NCBI GenBank assembly: GCA_013115125.1
Contig: JABANN010000512.1
Location: 1 to 24,138, forward strand
Direction: 5' to 3'
DNA length: 24,138 nt
Origin: Perkinsus olseni
Taxonomy: Eukaryota > Perkinsozoa > Perkinsida
The notes below the pieces were generated by a model, which made no database searches, was not told the origin of the DNA, and saw nothing but the letters and a program-made list of their open reading frames with translations. A program made the position numbers and the translations under genes. Shown one piece after another: positions 9,720 to 20,144 of this stretch; the stretch's first letter is position 1; the number at the start of each line of letters is the position of its first letter.

Positions 9720-12700
9720 ATGGCGAATGCCAGTCGGCGGCCGGTCGGAGAACGTCCCTTGCCAAGCAAGCGGCTGCGTCGACAGAGGATCCCATTGGGG
9801 GTGTCGGCAGGAGAAATAATAGCTGTAGACGCCTTGCCAAAGGATAACGAGGGAGACCTAATACTAAGGGTAAGATTGGAAGACAAAAAAGATGGAGACA
9901 ATTTCTAGGACATGGACAGTGCCGATCTTCGGGGCTGATTTCGGATACCAGAAACGCGTTAGATCCGTACTGTACTGAGTTTCCACTGTTGTCTTTCAGA
10001 CGCTTTCGGTATTGCCAGCGGCTCTGAGTACTAACGTTATGGCTTGCCTACCGCGAGAGCAACGATTGGTTCTCGCTATAGATCTTGATATGCTCGTGGT
10101 TTGGTCTTTCGAACCGGCCACCATCGCTTTGATGGCTGGGTCTAGCCACAAGCGTTTGCAGCAACCTTCCCGCGCTAGTGGACTTGGGCAGGTTTCAGTA
10201 AAGGGGCTCAACTCCGAATATCCTGTCTGTGTGCGGCTGCGGCGAGGGGCAAGTGAATTTGTCCACAGGGCGGCACAGGCGTACGACGTTGGTGTCATCT
10301 CGACGAAATTGTCGAGGTCCATGGTGGCTGCTGTAGCCGGGAGTGTTGATGGCGGTGGAGGAGGGATAGCGTTTGTGAGAGGCAATGATGATATTGGGCT
10401 TGGGCAAGATTACAGCAGTATAGTGCCGAGAGATAGGGGAGAGATCATTGTACTCAGCGATGATAAGTAAGAGGGTGGTGTCTCGAACCACTTATTAATC
10501 TGCACTGCAGAATATTCTTCATTCCGATGCAGAGACTCCGGCGCAGTCGCACGGCCACTCGCACTGTGTTAAGATGTCGCTCGAATTTAACCAATAGATC
10601 CGTATGACTTAAGACGCTGGTTTCACTATAATGGTGAATAACCGTTGGTGATTCACTTAGTAAATTTCACTAAGAATCGCTGTGAATATCGAATCACACA
10701 CTCGTGTACTCGTACTGGGGTACTCGCTCTCACAACGCGCCGCCTCGAATGATACAAGCACAGGCTGCTTGTCAAGTAGCCTGTGAGGCACGGGCTGTGA
10801 CAGGCTGTGCCAGGCTGCGTAGCTGCTGCATGTTGTATATGACCGTTGATGAGCGCTTTTAAAAGGCCAGAAACTACTCCTCGGTTCGCGCGATGTGCGA
10901 GAGGGCTCCGAATACGCTGAAATCAGTGCCGCGTCGCCGGTGTGGGTCGACGCGCAGCGGACGTTGCGGAGTTCCCGCGGGACTTCGCATAACCTTCACG
11001 CCGAAGGCCGGGACTATAATCAGCCATGAAACATTATCTCCCACCGAGTCTTTCCGTCCTGGAACTCTCGGTGGGTCACCCACGGTGGGTGGCCGTGAGA
11101 TTTGGGCCCCGGACCTGAGTGCTGTTGATGCAGCGGATTCTTTGGGTAGTGTGGTACTCTGGCATTGTTTGAACGCAGCAACGCACATCATCTTGCCCCC
11201 GGTGTCAACTAAAAGGTCCAGCGTGAGATGAGGACAGGCCACTGAGAAGAATTCGCTATCGCCTACAGATATGTGTGAGTCCCTGCTTCGCGAAGGACAA
11301 AGGTCGGCTTATGAATCAGTCACCCCTTCTTCGATACGGAGAAGGCCCAGCTAAGGGTCAACCGTTAGCGTCGAAGCAGCCGTGATGATTCCTGCTGCTC
11401 CCCGAGCAAGGGACCTGATGTGCCTCTCTATTGGTGGCCGTACCTACCGCAGCAAGGTCGCTTCACTGGGCTTGGGGCTGAGGCCTCTCTCGCCGATGAG
11501 GACCCAGAAGGGCGCACGTCTTGGGAGGATCATACCTCTACCAACGGCGATTGCTCTCAACGCAACGGCGGTGAGGCTCGCCGCCGTCGCGGCTCCACAC
11601 TCTCATACAGCAACAACTACTTCCGTTATCATCCCACGTTAGTGCCGTCTTCATCGACGGCTTTCTCTTCCGGGAGTCCACTCCGCAGGTGTGTGTGTTA
11701 TGGTGTCAGTTCATAGTAGCTGCCTTTGCAGTTCGTCAAGCTGTCACGGTCTGGAGAAGATGTCAAGACTTGCTGTCGGTCGCACCGAAGGGCTTGACAG
11801 TCAAGCCCTTCGGTGCGACCGACCTGAGAGCTCTGGCTTCAATCCGAATTCTGGACCGAGGATCGGAGCCTCCCTATCACATGGCTATTTGGATACCTTA
11901 CCGAAGAGATGGCCGGACGTATACACTCTGGCGTTATGCATCGTTGTCAACAGGTTCGGTACTAAAGAGGCAACTAGCAACTAGCCTCGCGAGTATCACT
12001 ACGAATGACATTGATATTGAATAACCCTCGGCTAAATATCGGCGGGCACTAGCTGACTGATATTGAAACCGAGACCCCAAGCTTGGGTCTCGAGAAACAC
12101 CGCGCCCGTGTCTAATAAGTAACACTGACCGGCGTTCGAATCTCGACGAGAACTTCCCACTGCAAGCCATTCAGTGCCTCCTCGTGGGCGGCAAGTAGCT
12201 TGTTAAACTGCTCATGTTGCGTTGTGACGCCGTCGTACCGAGTTGTGACCTAAGGGTGACCTCTTAATCGGTCGGAGCCTATCACTCCCATCACCTCACT
12301 AAACTTTAGTGACCAAAGTTACTTTGGGGCGAATGATTCGCCGCGAATCTATTTCTTACCTTGATGTGTGGTCACCTATGATTCGACTACTTCCTCAGGA
12401 CCGTCTGTCCCGCTGGAGGAACGCTGATTGAGACGGATCCCTACAGGTTTCCGGCATTAGAAGACCTAGCTCAAGAGCTGATCTCGTCGACGCGAGCGGG
12501 TCACGTTCCCGCGGTTCTCAAGCACATAGATGAGAACGATCACGATGGAGGAGTCCTCAAGGAGGTCTGGATTAACTGCCTTCAGAGGATACAGAATCTT
12601 CGCGTGGGATTATGGCAGCAGTACCAGCTATCGGGGGCGAGGGCTAAGGCGGAGGTTCAAAGAAGTGTACTTCAAGGCTGTGTCATCTGCCTTGGTAGGC

Positions 12701-13404
12701 CCGAGGGAGGGAAAGGATGGGAGATGAGGGCCGATGGACAGCCCGTCATGGGCTCCCTGCCATCTAGAGTTGATTCGTTCGAATGGCGTCGTAGTCTGTA
12801 CGAATAGGGTTGCTGTTGATTGCAGGGACGCGGATGCTCATGCATAAGGCATCACGAGGCGCGAGTCGCATTGGCTCTGATGATCTTCGTCCGGGTTCGA
12901 GCTCCCTTCCGAGGTTGGCATGCGTCGCAGGTCCTAAATGGCCAAAGGACTCTCGGAAGGTTGTCGAGCGGAGGTTAACGGAGTTCGGAGCCGCGGTCTG
13001 GCATAATCCTCTTAAGGCTAGGTGGGAGGAAGTGACACATATCATTTGTTGGCGGCCAGAGGTTGATGATGAGGTAAGACCTCGTTCGGGGGACGCCGGC
13101 CTCGGATCTTGCTAGCTGGATATGTCTCAGTGGCGGAAGAAGGTTAACCTGCCGGCCGACCTGTGGGCAGCATCTAAGATAAGCGTCGTTCACAGGGCGT
13201 GGGCGGCGAGAGTCTTTGCCTTATGGATCAGGCCGCTGGAGGAAACATTCAAAGTAGGGCTTAGGACTGGTGGTAGATGATTATCGCTGTCACTTGTAGA
13301 TGGACCGTGTTAAGAGTGTGCTGGGTGGCGAGGGAAAGAAAGCGGCGGCTTTAGACTGGACTGAGGCGTCACACTGGACGATCATGAACACTATGTTATA
13401 TTGA
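9720..13404 (+). CDS. FCP1-like RNA polymerase II CTD phosphatase with BRCT domain, about 644 aa
   Basis: Exons: 9720-9869, 10000-10466, 11380-11688, 11732-11953, 12399-12694, 12826-13073, 13116-13253, 13300-13404; GT-AG and in phase. The HAD/FCP1 catalytic domain reads RLVLAIDLDML, then VCVRLRRGASEFV, YDVGVIST, and EIIVLSDDK, matching the family's LVLDLDxTL, VxxRPGxxEFL and VVIxDDR blocks. A BRCT domain follows: VQRSVLQGCVICLG, FGAAVW, THIICWRP and ISVVHRAWAARVFALW. FCP1 removes phosphates from the polymerase II tail so that it can be reused. The DxDx(T/V) motif here has Leu in place of Thr/Val, and the usual VW after DDR is not found. The parts from 11380 to 11953 are low-complexity and less certain, as is the last exon; a possible alternative end (SDDELLYEVIQ) lies at 13413-13449. 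An in-frame stop just before 9720 supports that start. Confidence 0.82.
10467..11379 (+). other. Long intron of the FCP1-like gene, with hairpin
   Basis: This 913-nt interval separates the DDK end of the phosphatase core from the next in-phase exon. It holds an imperfect hairpin at 10650-10678 (GATTCaCTTAGT / ACTAAG-AATC) and several CAGGCTG repeats near 10765-10815. Both strands have an open frame at about 10.88-11.24 kb but no family match. A missing exon carrying the usual VW segment cannot be excluded. Confidence 0.4.
11775..11823. repeat. 49-bp perfect palindrome
   Basis: The 24-base arm 11775-11798, starting GTCGGTCGCACC, is the exact reverse complement of 11800-11823; one A (11799) is the centre. 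It lies inside the proposed FCP1 exon 11732-11953, where it codes in frame for VGRTEGLDSQALRCD. Confidence 0.97.
12067..12089. repeat. Short hairpin around an AAGCTT core
   Basis: CGAGACCC and GGGTCTCG flank CAAGCTT. It lies in the FCP1-gene intron 11954-12398. Confidence 0.8.
12297..12342. repeat. Three adjacent perfect 15-bp palindromes
   Basis: CACTAAA-C-TTTAGTG (12297-12311), CCAAAG-TTA-CTTTGG (12313-12327) and GGCGAAT-G-ATTCGCC (12328-12342) follow each other with at most one base between. They sit in the 445-nt intron 11954-12398 of the FCP1-like gene, 56 bases before its acceptor. Confidence 0.95.
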
Positions 13405-13694
13405 CAAGTGCTAGTGACGACGAGCTTCTGTACGAGGTGATTCAATAGGATGGTGAACTGAGTATATTCCCGTAGGGGACGGAGTAGACGAGAGCAGGGT
13501 GGGCAGTTGATGAACTGATGCTGTACATAGCGCAGCGGGATCCGCTCACAGCGGAGTCTCTCAGCGAAGTGAGTTGCAAGAGCGTGTTAACAGTCTTGAG
13601 TTAGTAATGTAAATCTGGCTGCATATCCTTCGGGCTAATCTGAGGAGGCGCTTCTCGACAAGACTGCATTCAAGTACCTAGTTTTGTTGAAATC

Positions 13695-16561
13695 ATGTCG
13701 AGCAATTCTCTCCCTCCACCTGCACTCACTCTAGCGGAGTAAGCTGAGGAGGCTCCACGCTACTGTAGAGGGTGGAACAACGCTAAGGGGACCAAGCTGG
13801 ACATGTGGATTGAGGATGTCAAAGGAGAGATCCCTGAAGATATTCGAGGTGACTCCGGAGGGCCATCGTGATACCGTTGGCCGGCGCCATCGTTCGGATA
13901 GCAGCCGCTCTCGGCCTTCGGAATTCTGTAGATTCCGCGTCGTGATCAGTAGCCTTTCCGCAGCCCCTTAGCAGGCGGCTTGGCAACGCCATAGACCTTC
14001 TCTTAGGCACATTCATACGTAACGGCCCTGGTTTACTCAATGTGTATGGAGAGGAGTTGAAGCACCCAATAGACGGCGATGGCCTCGTGGTCGCCCTGGC
14101 TTTTAATAACGGCCGAGCTCACTTGAGAAGCAGGTGATAGTCGTCATGCTCTCTGTATTTTGTACAGATTGGCTACCACCACATTCTGGTTTATATCAGA
14201 TTTGTATCCACGTTCTCCCATCGAGCTGAGGAGGCTGCTGGGAGAATGCTCTACCCTGGTCAGATGGGCTCCGAGCCAAAGTTGCCGGCAGTACCAAGGA
14301 GGTTGGATACTGTTTCAAGCCCTCCTTTCGGAGCGTATCTTGGTTCAGATGGCGCGACCCGAGCCACACTAATGTCCTCTGTTGGGGAGGGAGGGTTTTG
14401 TCATTCCACGAGTAAGCCGCTTCTGGGCTCTTCCTTGATAACTACATCCCACTTGAGCGCGTGGATAGCGTGTAGTTCATAGTGGCTAGGTATGCTCTAC
14501 CACATCGCCTCTGTCCGAGAACATTGGAGACTGTCCGGCAAAAGGAGGACTTGGGCAAATCACAGGTAATGATGTGCCCTGGGAACCATTATTCACCTAA
14601 TCGTTCGTGCAAGCGAATGAGCCCAATGGTGGTCGTTAGAGAGTAGTGGAAATGACAGGAATCCTGTCACAGGATATTCACTCAGTCCCCCTCCCGATTG
14701 CTTCGGCCAAACATCTCTTATGCCAAGTCCTCAGACCTTACGACGAACGAGCGCCCATTTCCGGGTCGACGGTCATTCGAGAAGACTCGTGACCGTATCT
14801 TTCGAGTCCAAGTCGAGCCAAGTGCAGTTCAATGAGTATGACCAACACTGGAAGCATCAAAAGCAAATTACTCATCAAATACCCGGCCTGACCTACGTAA
14901 GGCGTCTATACCTTATTCTTTGACCTTATAGAGTGGGAACGAAACCGCCTTAGGTCCATGACTTTGTCCTTACTCCCGATTTCTATATTGTCCACATGAC
15001 ACCTTTCGTCTCACTAGACGACTTCAAGCACACGAAACAGGCCCCTGGACTGCTCATGAAGTCATAACAACCTCTCACACTGGTGGGCCGGCTAGCTCAT
15101 ACTGTAGGTATCATCCGGAACTGCCCAGTCGGCTGGTTGTCATCCCAAGGAGTGGCGATGGCCCGGTGGGCTCAGGGCCCTGACCAAGCGAGTCCGTGGC
15201 ACCATCCGAGATCAGGTCCGGCAATGCGGCATTATGCCGTTTCATATCTTTCATTTCGCGCACTGCGACCAGAAGGAGCGGAACGGCAAAGTCGCCATTG
15301 AGCTCTCGGCCCTTTGCTTGCCTGAGGAGTTTACTATGGAGTTCAAGGACAAGTTCTTCCTGTCCAACTCTAATGACGCGCCAGGTACAGATCATGCCAT
15401 ATGGTGGTCCCGAACCCACTTCGTGCGGTGGCCGGACCATACTGCAATACCTTCACGGCTCGGACTTTCTCAGACGATTCAATCTCCGAATCGGATCGGG
15501 CTCTCTCCTGTCTGCGGTGCCTTTGTATCACGTTCAGTTTCATCTCTCTCAGGTCAGATGTTCCACTTCTCATTAACGTTTTCTCCGGGAAAGGATTCAG
15601 TCACAGCAGAATGTGTCGGAACCCGCAGGCTGGGTGGCCCAGCTTGCGGCGAGTTCCCCACTGTTCATCCTTTGAGCCACGTTGTACCTGGTAGGCAGGT
15701 CTACTCAATCACGCGCTGTTATCGCAACTTTTGCTCAGCGTCGAATCGATTCATCTACCTGATGGGAAATACCAGCAAGCGAGTTCCCTTCACTTCTGTC
15801 ATCAAAATCGACAGGCAGGCTCCTGTAGGACGGGAGGTCCATGATTGATTCAGTTGCCGGATTTGTGAAATTCTCGGTCGTCGGGCTAGGGGAAGCGCAG
15901 TTGGTACCTCTCCATCGCCTCTTCAGGAAACTCCGGTGAGCATGTGGAAGAGCCCTCCAGGATGCACAGTGGGCGAACCGGTCTTCTGCCCGAGGGTTGA
16001 TAGGAAAGGGAAGGTCCCGCGTACTGCAGCGGAAGAGGAGGATGGTTACATAGTCGTAGGTTGGGGGTTCGATCCTTGGCGGCTACTTCTGGCGGCGTAT
16101 TCCCGAATTCTCAGGTACAAGTTTACGACTCTGGGAGGCACTCTACATATTTCGCTCTTCTAGACGCGAGAGACATCTCTATAGGGCCTATCTGTGAAGT
16201 AAACCGTGATCGCTCTCGCGAGCGCAGGCGCAGAATTTCGATTTCAACTTGAATTTTTGAACCAACTTGGATGAGCATAGTGAGGGGCGGCTCGTTCCGT
16301 ACAAGCCGGTCCTGACCATAGGAAATCCAGTTAGGCTAGGATTCTTTTTTATCTTTCGTTGATTGTCCGCGAACCGTTACGTTGATGGTTGATACGACGC
16401 TTTCGCAACGCCAGAGGGATGGAATCAAATCGAATTCTCGCGCTCCCCATCTCTTGCACCTCGTGCCCCAGTTACATACCAACACTTTCATTACTAACGG
16501 ATTCCATGGGACATGGTCTGACGAGCTGCTGGGTGTTGGAGAGCCCGTCGGGAAATTGTGA
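13695..16561 (+). CDS. Carotenoid/apocarotenoid cleavage oxygenase, 14 exons, 523 aa
   Basis: Exons: 13695-13738, 13769-13848, 14007-14133, 14200-14301, 14349-14411, 14490-14565, 14735-14896, 14954-15060, 15108-15165, 15216-15384, 15553-15836, 15927-16059, 16122-16198, 16472-16561; total 1,572 nt, GT-AG, in phase. Family signatures in order: VKGEIPEDIRGTFIRNGPGL, HPIDGDGLVVA, AAGRMLYPG, HTNVLCWGGRVL, LCPRTLET, SAHFRVD, VHDFVLTP, RLVVIPRSG, FHIFHFAH, CGEFPTVHP, VGEPVFCPR, EEEDGYIVVVYD, LLDARD and GFHGTW. The four Fe(II)-binding histidines of the beta-propeller fold fall in SAH, VHDF, FHFAH and GFHG, so the enzyme looks complete. Such enzymes cut carotenoids or related polyenes with O2; the substrate is unknown. 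Intron 13739-13768 is only 30 nt. Intron 15385-15552 is 168 nt, in frame and free of stops, so those bases could instead be coding. There is no clear transit peptide. Confidence 0.93.
14653..14675. repeat. Two overlapping odd-centred palindromes at a splice acceptor-like site
   Basis: TGACAGGA-A-TCCTGTCA (14653-14669) overlaps ATCCTGT-C-ACAGGAT (14661-14675). They lie in the oxygenase intron 14566-14734, and a CACAG in their overlap resembles a splice acceptor, although the in-phase acceptor is at 14734. Confidence 0.9.
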
Positions 16562-16659
16562 ATCGCCATTTTCAAGTATGTTTTGACCTTCTTCTCTCTA
16601 AAGCGCGTTTCGTTCCATTCAATTAGGAGCTTCTTTGCGGGTCCCAGTTTTATATTATA

Positions 16660-17533
16660 ATGTCGCGCTGGCTTGTACGGACTAGGTTCCTCCGCGAGCA
16701 AGCGAGTCCGCGATTCTCAGCGTCAACTGCGATTATCCCGCGGACCGAGAAGAAGCAAGCAGGAGCTTTTCAATGGCCATTCATCCACCGCAAATCGATC
16801 ACTAATGGCATACAGAAGGCCATACTCGGAACTAAAGGTAACGGGATTATATTTTCTCCGAGATCCTCGTCGGGTCTTTCCTGGACATACGGCGCTATCG
16901 GGTTGAGCAACGTGCCCTTCATCGTCTGATTGAATCAGAATCAGATCGACTCAGCAAAGTTACTACTCAGGTTCATCGGATACTTCTATTACGTGGGTTG
17001 TCGGTCCCAGAGGGTGCGGAAAGACTACCGCCATTATGTCTACTCCTGTACAGGCTTCACAAGCTGTCGCCCTCCAATTCGATTTCCTGAGCACGGAAGA
17101 GTAAGTCTGGTATCGAAGTAGCGGCAATGCTGGTTGTACATTCCTCTCCCGGGGGTTTTCATAACTCTGGAGGTTTGCTCGCCGACTCGAACCGCTGCCT
17201 CGTATTCACGCATCACGGTGGACTCCACGGGGTGGAGAGAGACTACTTGTTGTAGTTCGGTCTGTCGGGAGTCAGTGCTATCCGATTAAGCCATTAGACG
17301 ATCAATCTACTATTGCTGAAAGCTCTTGCGGATGGCCTACCGTCTATAGGAAGAAGTTGGGTAAGATATTTGGAGATAGTTCCGATATTACCTATGGGCC
17401 TGACAATTCTACGGAAGAGGGAGCCCCTGTAGGTCTCACTTTCAATTCATTTGATGTCGATGATAACCAGAACGGGTCCCCCATTATTGACACTCAAGTT
17501 TGTCGGATGAGCGAGGCCATCCGTCACGAATGA
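16660..17533 (+). CDS. Unassigned exons of a downstream plus-strand gene (5' part)
   Basis: After the oxygenase stop, ATGs occur at 16660 and 16805. An open segment around 16860-16970 codes a helix-rich, charged stretch (RRYRVEQRALHRLIESESDR) ending in CAG/GTTCAT. Next come 17024-17100 (STPVQASQAVALQFDFLSTE, with a strong donor GTAAGT at 17101) and a 120-codon open segment from an acceptor at 17172 to 17533, containing YRKKLGKIFGD and the acidic FDVDDNQNG. The short join near 16838-16862 would be a 25-nt intron, so the order of these exons is not settled. I do not recognise the family. The acidic loop loosely resembles an EF-hand but lacks the normal spacing. Confidence 0.4.
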
Positions 17534-17676
17534 TCCGTATCAATCATGGCCTGAATGCGCTCCATCTAACAGTTAGGAGACATTTCTAAGAAATGATTTC
17601 TTCGTTACGAAAAAATTTGAACGAGAGTAAGAGTCGGAGGAGAAAGTAATCGGCAGTACCGAGTCGGAACATATAG

Positions 17677-18700
17677 TGGTACTCAAAACTGGCGGAGGCT
17701 GACAAGGATCGACTGCGGTACAAGCAGTGCAAGAGAGATCATTCTGAAGTCACAGTAGCCGAGTTCAAGGGCGGGGTAAGAGCGAACCTGAAGGCTCAGG
17801 CTGAGCGACTCCGTCCCGATGTTACTGGAGGATGAGGCTAAGGTTCGTTCAGAGGGAAGTTCTACTCGACGTAAAACCGACCAAGGGTGTAGCGGAACGC
17901 TTGGATATTGGGAGTTATGGACAGATGTCGAGTCTGTTTGTTACGAATCTCCTGCTCTGCCGTACACCATGTTCCGTAATGCGTTGATAGCAGCTGGTAG
18001 ATTCTACAAGTTGAACGAAGACGTCATGGCAGACTACATCTTCAGAAATCTATCCCCTGGTCTTGCTTCTTCATACAGTCTTCACGAAACTGCAGTGCAT
18101 GATGCAATTTGCCTCGCAAGTTTCGATCCCATGCATTCTCTTGAGTACGAATCGCTAGGCGATTTTACCACCCATCGAGCGCGTCGCTGCCTCACAGTCA
18201 GCCGTGTATTGTAGCGGTTTTGATATGCCGTTTTACCACTATTCGACTGTGATGATGTTGGGATTGCTCAGGCAAGACCTCGACGAGCTGAGCGCTGGCA
18301 TGGAGCAGTCGTTACGGAAGCAGATCCTTCGGGCTTGGTTCAAAGAGTGGACGGTTCAAGGCGTTTATCAGGGCATCTGCGACTTCTATCGAGAGCATCT
18401 AGGATGCGAGTTCGATGAAGTAGGCGCTTGGCAGCTATCGCGCTTATTCCCTGTGGTCGATAGGTCCTTCCTGAGTATCTCGCATCTTCACACTTGTCGC
18501 AATTGGTGCGGCAGAACGTCACAGGATACAAGCTGTGGGCACTGACGGTGCAGCACGGCGGCAACAATTCGGGAGAGGGCGCATTAGAACTCGGTAGATC
18601 TGCGGCCCATCCCTCGCTCGTCCGTTCCGTCCTGCTACGGGGCGGTAGGGACCAGGGCGCATTCCATCGGATGCTGTCAACCTTTCGTGGTCTGGGTTGA
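17677..18700 (+). CDS. Unassigned exons, probably the same gene continued
   Basis: Four segments can be chained in phase with GT-AG introns: 17677-17775 (WYSKLAEADKDRLRYKQCKR, ending FKGG), 17843-18144 (GYWELWTDVESV, MFRNALIAAGRFYKLNEDVM), 18215-18474 (MPFYHYSTVMMLGLLRQDLD, RKQILRAWFKEWTVQGVY, CDFYREHLGCEFDEVGAW) and a segment from 18525 (YKLWALTVQHGG), open to 18700. Introns are 67, 70 and 50 nt. The long, amphipathic helical segments look like real protein, not chance. I cannot name the family. Confidence 0.45.
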
Positions 18701-18796
18701 TGCTCAGGAGTCTTCCCGTGTGGCCGGGTTTTCCTTTGCAGTATCAGCTTTCAACACCTTAGTGGCTGCAAACAGTTAGTTGTGTTTTGTCCTCAG

Positions 18797-18934
18797 GAAG
18801 CAAAATACTAAGCCACTACCTCCTGGCGAACAATGTCGTTAACAGAACATCTGTGCCGGTGAAGCTGCTGCTTCTCCTGTCCAACCGTATGCTCAAAAAG
18901 GACCAGAAGCTAGCTCTATGCCTGTATGTCATGG
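18797..18934 (+). CDS. Unassigned helical exon
   Basis: An exon-like segment lies between TTTGTCCTCAG and a GTTAAC donor. It codes SKILSHYLLANNVVNRTSVP and then a leucine-rich helix (KLLLLLSNRMLKKDQKLALC). No stop interrupts it. Family unknown; whether it belongs to the segments before or after it is unclear. Confidence 0.35.
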
Positions 18935-19210
18935 GTTAACGGTACCACTGTAGCTGCATACCAATAGTATCGTTTAAGATAGTCTGCAGTACCCAAACTA
19001 GATCCGCTATCGGAGTGAACGCGACGGTCGCGGAGTTTTTCAGCTCTTTCGTGCGACCCTAAGCTTCTGCCACAACGCTTCGCTCACCTGCTAGGTTCCA
19101 CGTCGATGTAGCTGATCGAAGTCCTAGGTCGTCTAACAAGGCTGGCCATTCCGAAGGGACGGTATAGCCTGCGCCAGCTGTTACTCTGCCCGACATGCTG
19201 CCCTCCTCAG

Positions 19211-20144
19211 AAAGACTTCCTTCCCCAACTGATGGCCTGTGCTGTTGACACTGGAACGAATCTAGTGTTGGAGTGCGACGACAACATAACGCAGATCTCA
19301 CTGATAGATCCCGAGAGCCACAGCGTCGTAGAATTGGCCGATTTCACCATGGAATCTGTGAGCCTTGGGCCAGTCACGACCGCTGGAACCCTTGCACTAG
19401 GTTCGCCACGTATTCGTTCCCAATCTTCTCTCCGACCGTCCGACAGCAACAGCCGAAGGTACCTGCTGCCAGGACGTGCTGATGGCGCATTCGATTGGAT
19501 ATCAGGCCGGGCTGGCGATTACCAGCGGGACGATGCTGGGCACTTCGACGCCCTCTGGAGGCTGTTTGGCGGTCATCCAGCCACTCTCAGAAAACTCAGC
19601 GAGTGAGCCGGAAATCCGCTAGATTTTTCGATGTGTTACCACTGAGGTACTTCGACGAGGCTACGAAGATGGATAAGGCGGAGCGGACGAAAAAGGAGAT
19701 GGAGATGCGGGAGCATCGGAAGAGGGGCAAGATGCGGGACATAGTGTCCCCTTGCGTGTTTGAAGGGACGATACGAAAAAATGATGCGCTTAGGTGGGCA
19801 CTTCCACTTACTCTTCCGGGGACTTGCGAAGCTAACTCGATCGCTCGGGAGCACCCGTGGGTTATCTGCTAGATTTGTCAGATTCCCTCGTTCGAATGGA
19901 GGAGGCTGCATGTCCTTTCAGGAACTGCGCGACCGTTTTGATGAGCACCGACCCAAGTGCGCCGCTCCGTGCCGATCTGGCAATCTTCGACGAGCAGATA
20001 GCCGAGTTGATGAACAGTCGGCCTTTGCAGAATATTCGACGAGGACTCGCTGACTTGAGCTCAGGCTCTATGTGTCCGGTGAGGACCGCATCTTCCCGGA
20101 CGGGAGCTATCTTTCTTGAGACTCTCAGGTGGAGTACAAAGTGA
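19211..20144 (+). CDS. Unassigned exons with a charged helix and a Cys/His-rich segment
   Basis: An acceptor (CCCTCCTCAG) at 19210 opens a frame reading KDFLPQLMACAVDTGTNLVL, which stays open to a GTGAGC donor at about 19603. A 44-nt intron joins it in phase to about 19648-19794: YFDEATKMDKAERTKKEMEM, then REHRKRGKMRDIV. A further acceptor near 19871 gives FVRFPRSNGGGCMSFQELRD and a C/H-containing stretch, though another frame (EEAACPFRNCATVLMSTD) is equally open. The piece LFGGHPATLRKLSEYF is reminiscent of AAA/STAND ATPase ends, but no Walker motif is seen. Unnamed. Confidence 0.35.

Noticed and set aside
10874-11242. Minus-strand open frame with LLVDTGG, like a retroelement aspartic protease
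   Set aside because: Only this short motif fits; no flanking protease, reverse transcriptase, integrase or terminal repeats are visible, and it lies in an intron of the FCP1-like gene. Not called as an element.
10600-12400. Possible inserted element with inverted ends (TCACAACGC near 10731 and inverted near 12219)
   Set aside because: The match is nine bases with poor extension, and the interval contains FCP1 exons that join in phase.
13380-13450. Similarity between 13387-13410 and 21028-21052 (ACACTATGTT...TTGACA)
   Set aside because: The shared core is about ten bases; not enough to call a repeat.
16040-16085. B-box-like GGGGGTTCGATCC in an oxygenase intron
   Set aside because: No A box, no tRNA fold and no terminator; the bases are explained by the exon end and intron start.
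19220-19260. ACAVDTGTNLVL resembling a pepsin or retropepsin active site
   Set aside because: No second lobe, flap or other protease feature was found around it, so the three-residue match is treated as chance.
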